In this document: in pieces, positions 40,098 through 40,712 of the stretch
Layout of the letters: each line of letters begins with the position of its first letter
Numbering within the stretch: position 1 is the stretch's first letter
DNA from: Clostridia bacterium
Lineage (GTDB): Bacteria; Bacillota; Clostridia; Christensenellales; RUG350
Assembly (NCBI GenBank): GCA_017407285.1
Contig: JAFQWW010000058.1
Span: forward strand, 1-40,712
Direction of reading: 5' to 3'
Length of the DNA stretch: 40,712 bases
Notes under the pieces: generated by a model
What the model was told of the DNA's origin: nothing
The model's database searches: none
The model's input: only the letters and a program-made list of their open reading frames with translations
Translations under genes and position numbers: made by a program

Positions 40098-40125
40098 AAA
40101 TGCCATTTACCCCCATTCAAGTATT

Positions 40126-40153
40126 TTGATTTTGAAAAAGCGAGTGATATAAT
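40126..40153 (+). promoter_or_regulatory. gdhA promoter
   Basis: TTGATT (40126-40131), 16 nt, TATAAT (40148-40153). The leader is about 35 nt and contains TTAAATGAAATTTAA, a small inverted repeat, before AAGGAG. Confidence 0.7.
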
Positions 40154-40182
40154 TACATATGTTAAATGAAATTTAATTTTAA

Positions 40183-40712
<530 letters not shown>

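Overview
The window reads as chromosome of a low-to-moderate G+C, Gram-positive-type anaerobe of the Clostridia (Bacillota). The support is the Prp protease paired with an L27 that carries the cleavable N-terminal extension, SpoVG, an L10 leader in front of rplJL, a four-subunit ferredoxin-linked 2-oxoacid oxidoreductase, a Re-citrate-synthase-like enzyme, the UPF0237/UPF0210 pair, DUF1846, and near-consensus TTGACA/TATAAT promoters with AGGAGG-type ribosome binding sites. I cannot name a genus. No phage, transposase, CRISPR array, rRNA or tRNA gene was recognised. Most of the window is housekeeping sequence.

Layout. 1-2517: glyS and an unrecognised cytosolic protein, both leftward. 2518-5050: a strong promoter drives a 50-residue peptide gene and a 665-residue secreted protein with an InlB-type repeat and an internal duplication; this is the least explained accessory unit here. 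5116-6391: an F420-0:glutamyl ligase-like gene, then a 618-bp gene-free stretch (6392-7009) built from direct and inverted repeats. 7010-9208: a family 4 glycosyltransferase and a convergent lipoprotein. 9311-15159: serS, then rplU-prp-rpmA with an L21-type leader, ogg, and a VOR operon (delta, alpha, beta, gamma). 15247-18647: rpmG-secE-nusG-rplK-rplA with an L1 operator before rplK, then L10 leader-rplJ-rplL; rpoB does not follow. 18721-25717: DegT aminotransferase, azlCD, thrC with a small P-loop ATPase, Re-citrate synthase-like enzyme, AI-2E-family permease. 25751-28925: ketoreductase, UPF0237, UPF0210, dtd. 28980-34339: acyl ligase plus DUF1624 membrane protein, murC, spoVG, SDR and Dabb proteins. 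34494-39531: HU, ung, DUF1846, PucR-type regulator and S41 protease. 39498-40712: two divergent small ORFs and the start of gdhA.

How the genes fit together. Ribosomal and export genes are controlled by mRNA structures that can be seen directly (L1 operator, L10 leader with an attenuator hairpin, probable L21 leader), and Prp sits between the two ribosomal proteins whose assembly it licenses. The VOR complex, the Re-citrate-synthase-like protein, gdhA, thrC and azlCD together suggest ferredoxin-based amino-acid and 2-oxoacid metabolism, with 2-oxoglutarate made from the citrate side.

The most unusual signals are regulatory. Three genes (7010, 31356, 32678) have a promoter whose -10 ends 6-7 nt before the start codon and no Shine-Dalgarno, so leaderless mRNAs are predicted. 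Three others (11758, 21180, 25717) lack a Shine-Dalgarno and start 8-12 nt after a hairpin. spoVG, the HU gene and gdhA share a TTTTTGCAAAAA palindrome within A-tracts spaced by about a helical turn.
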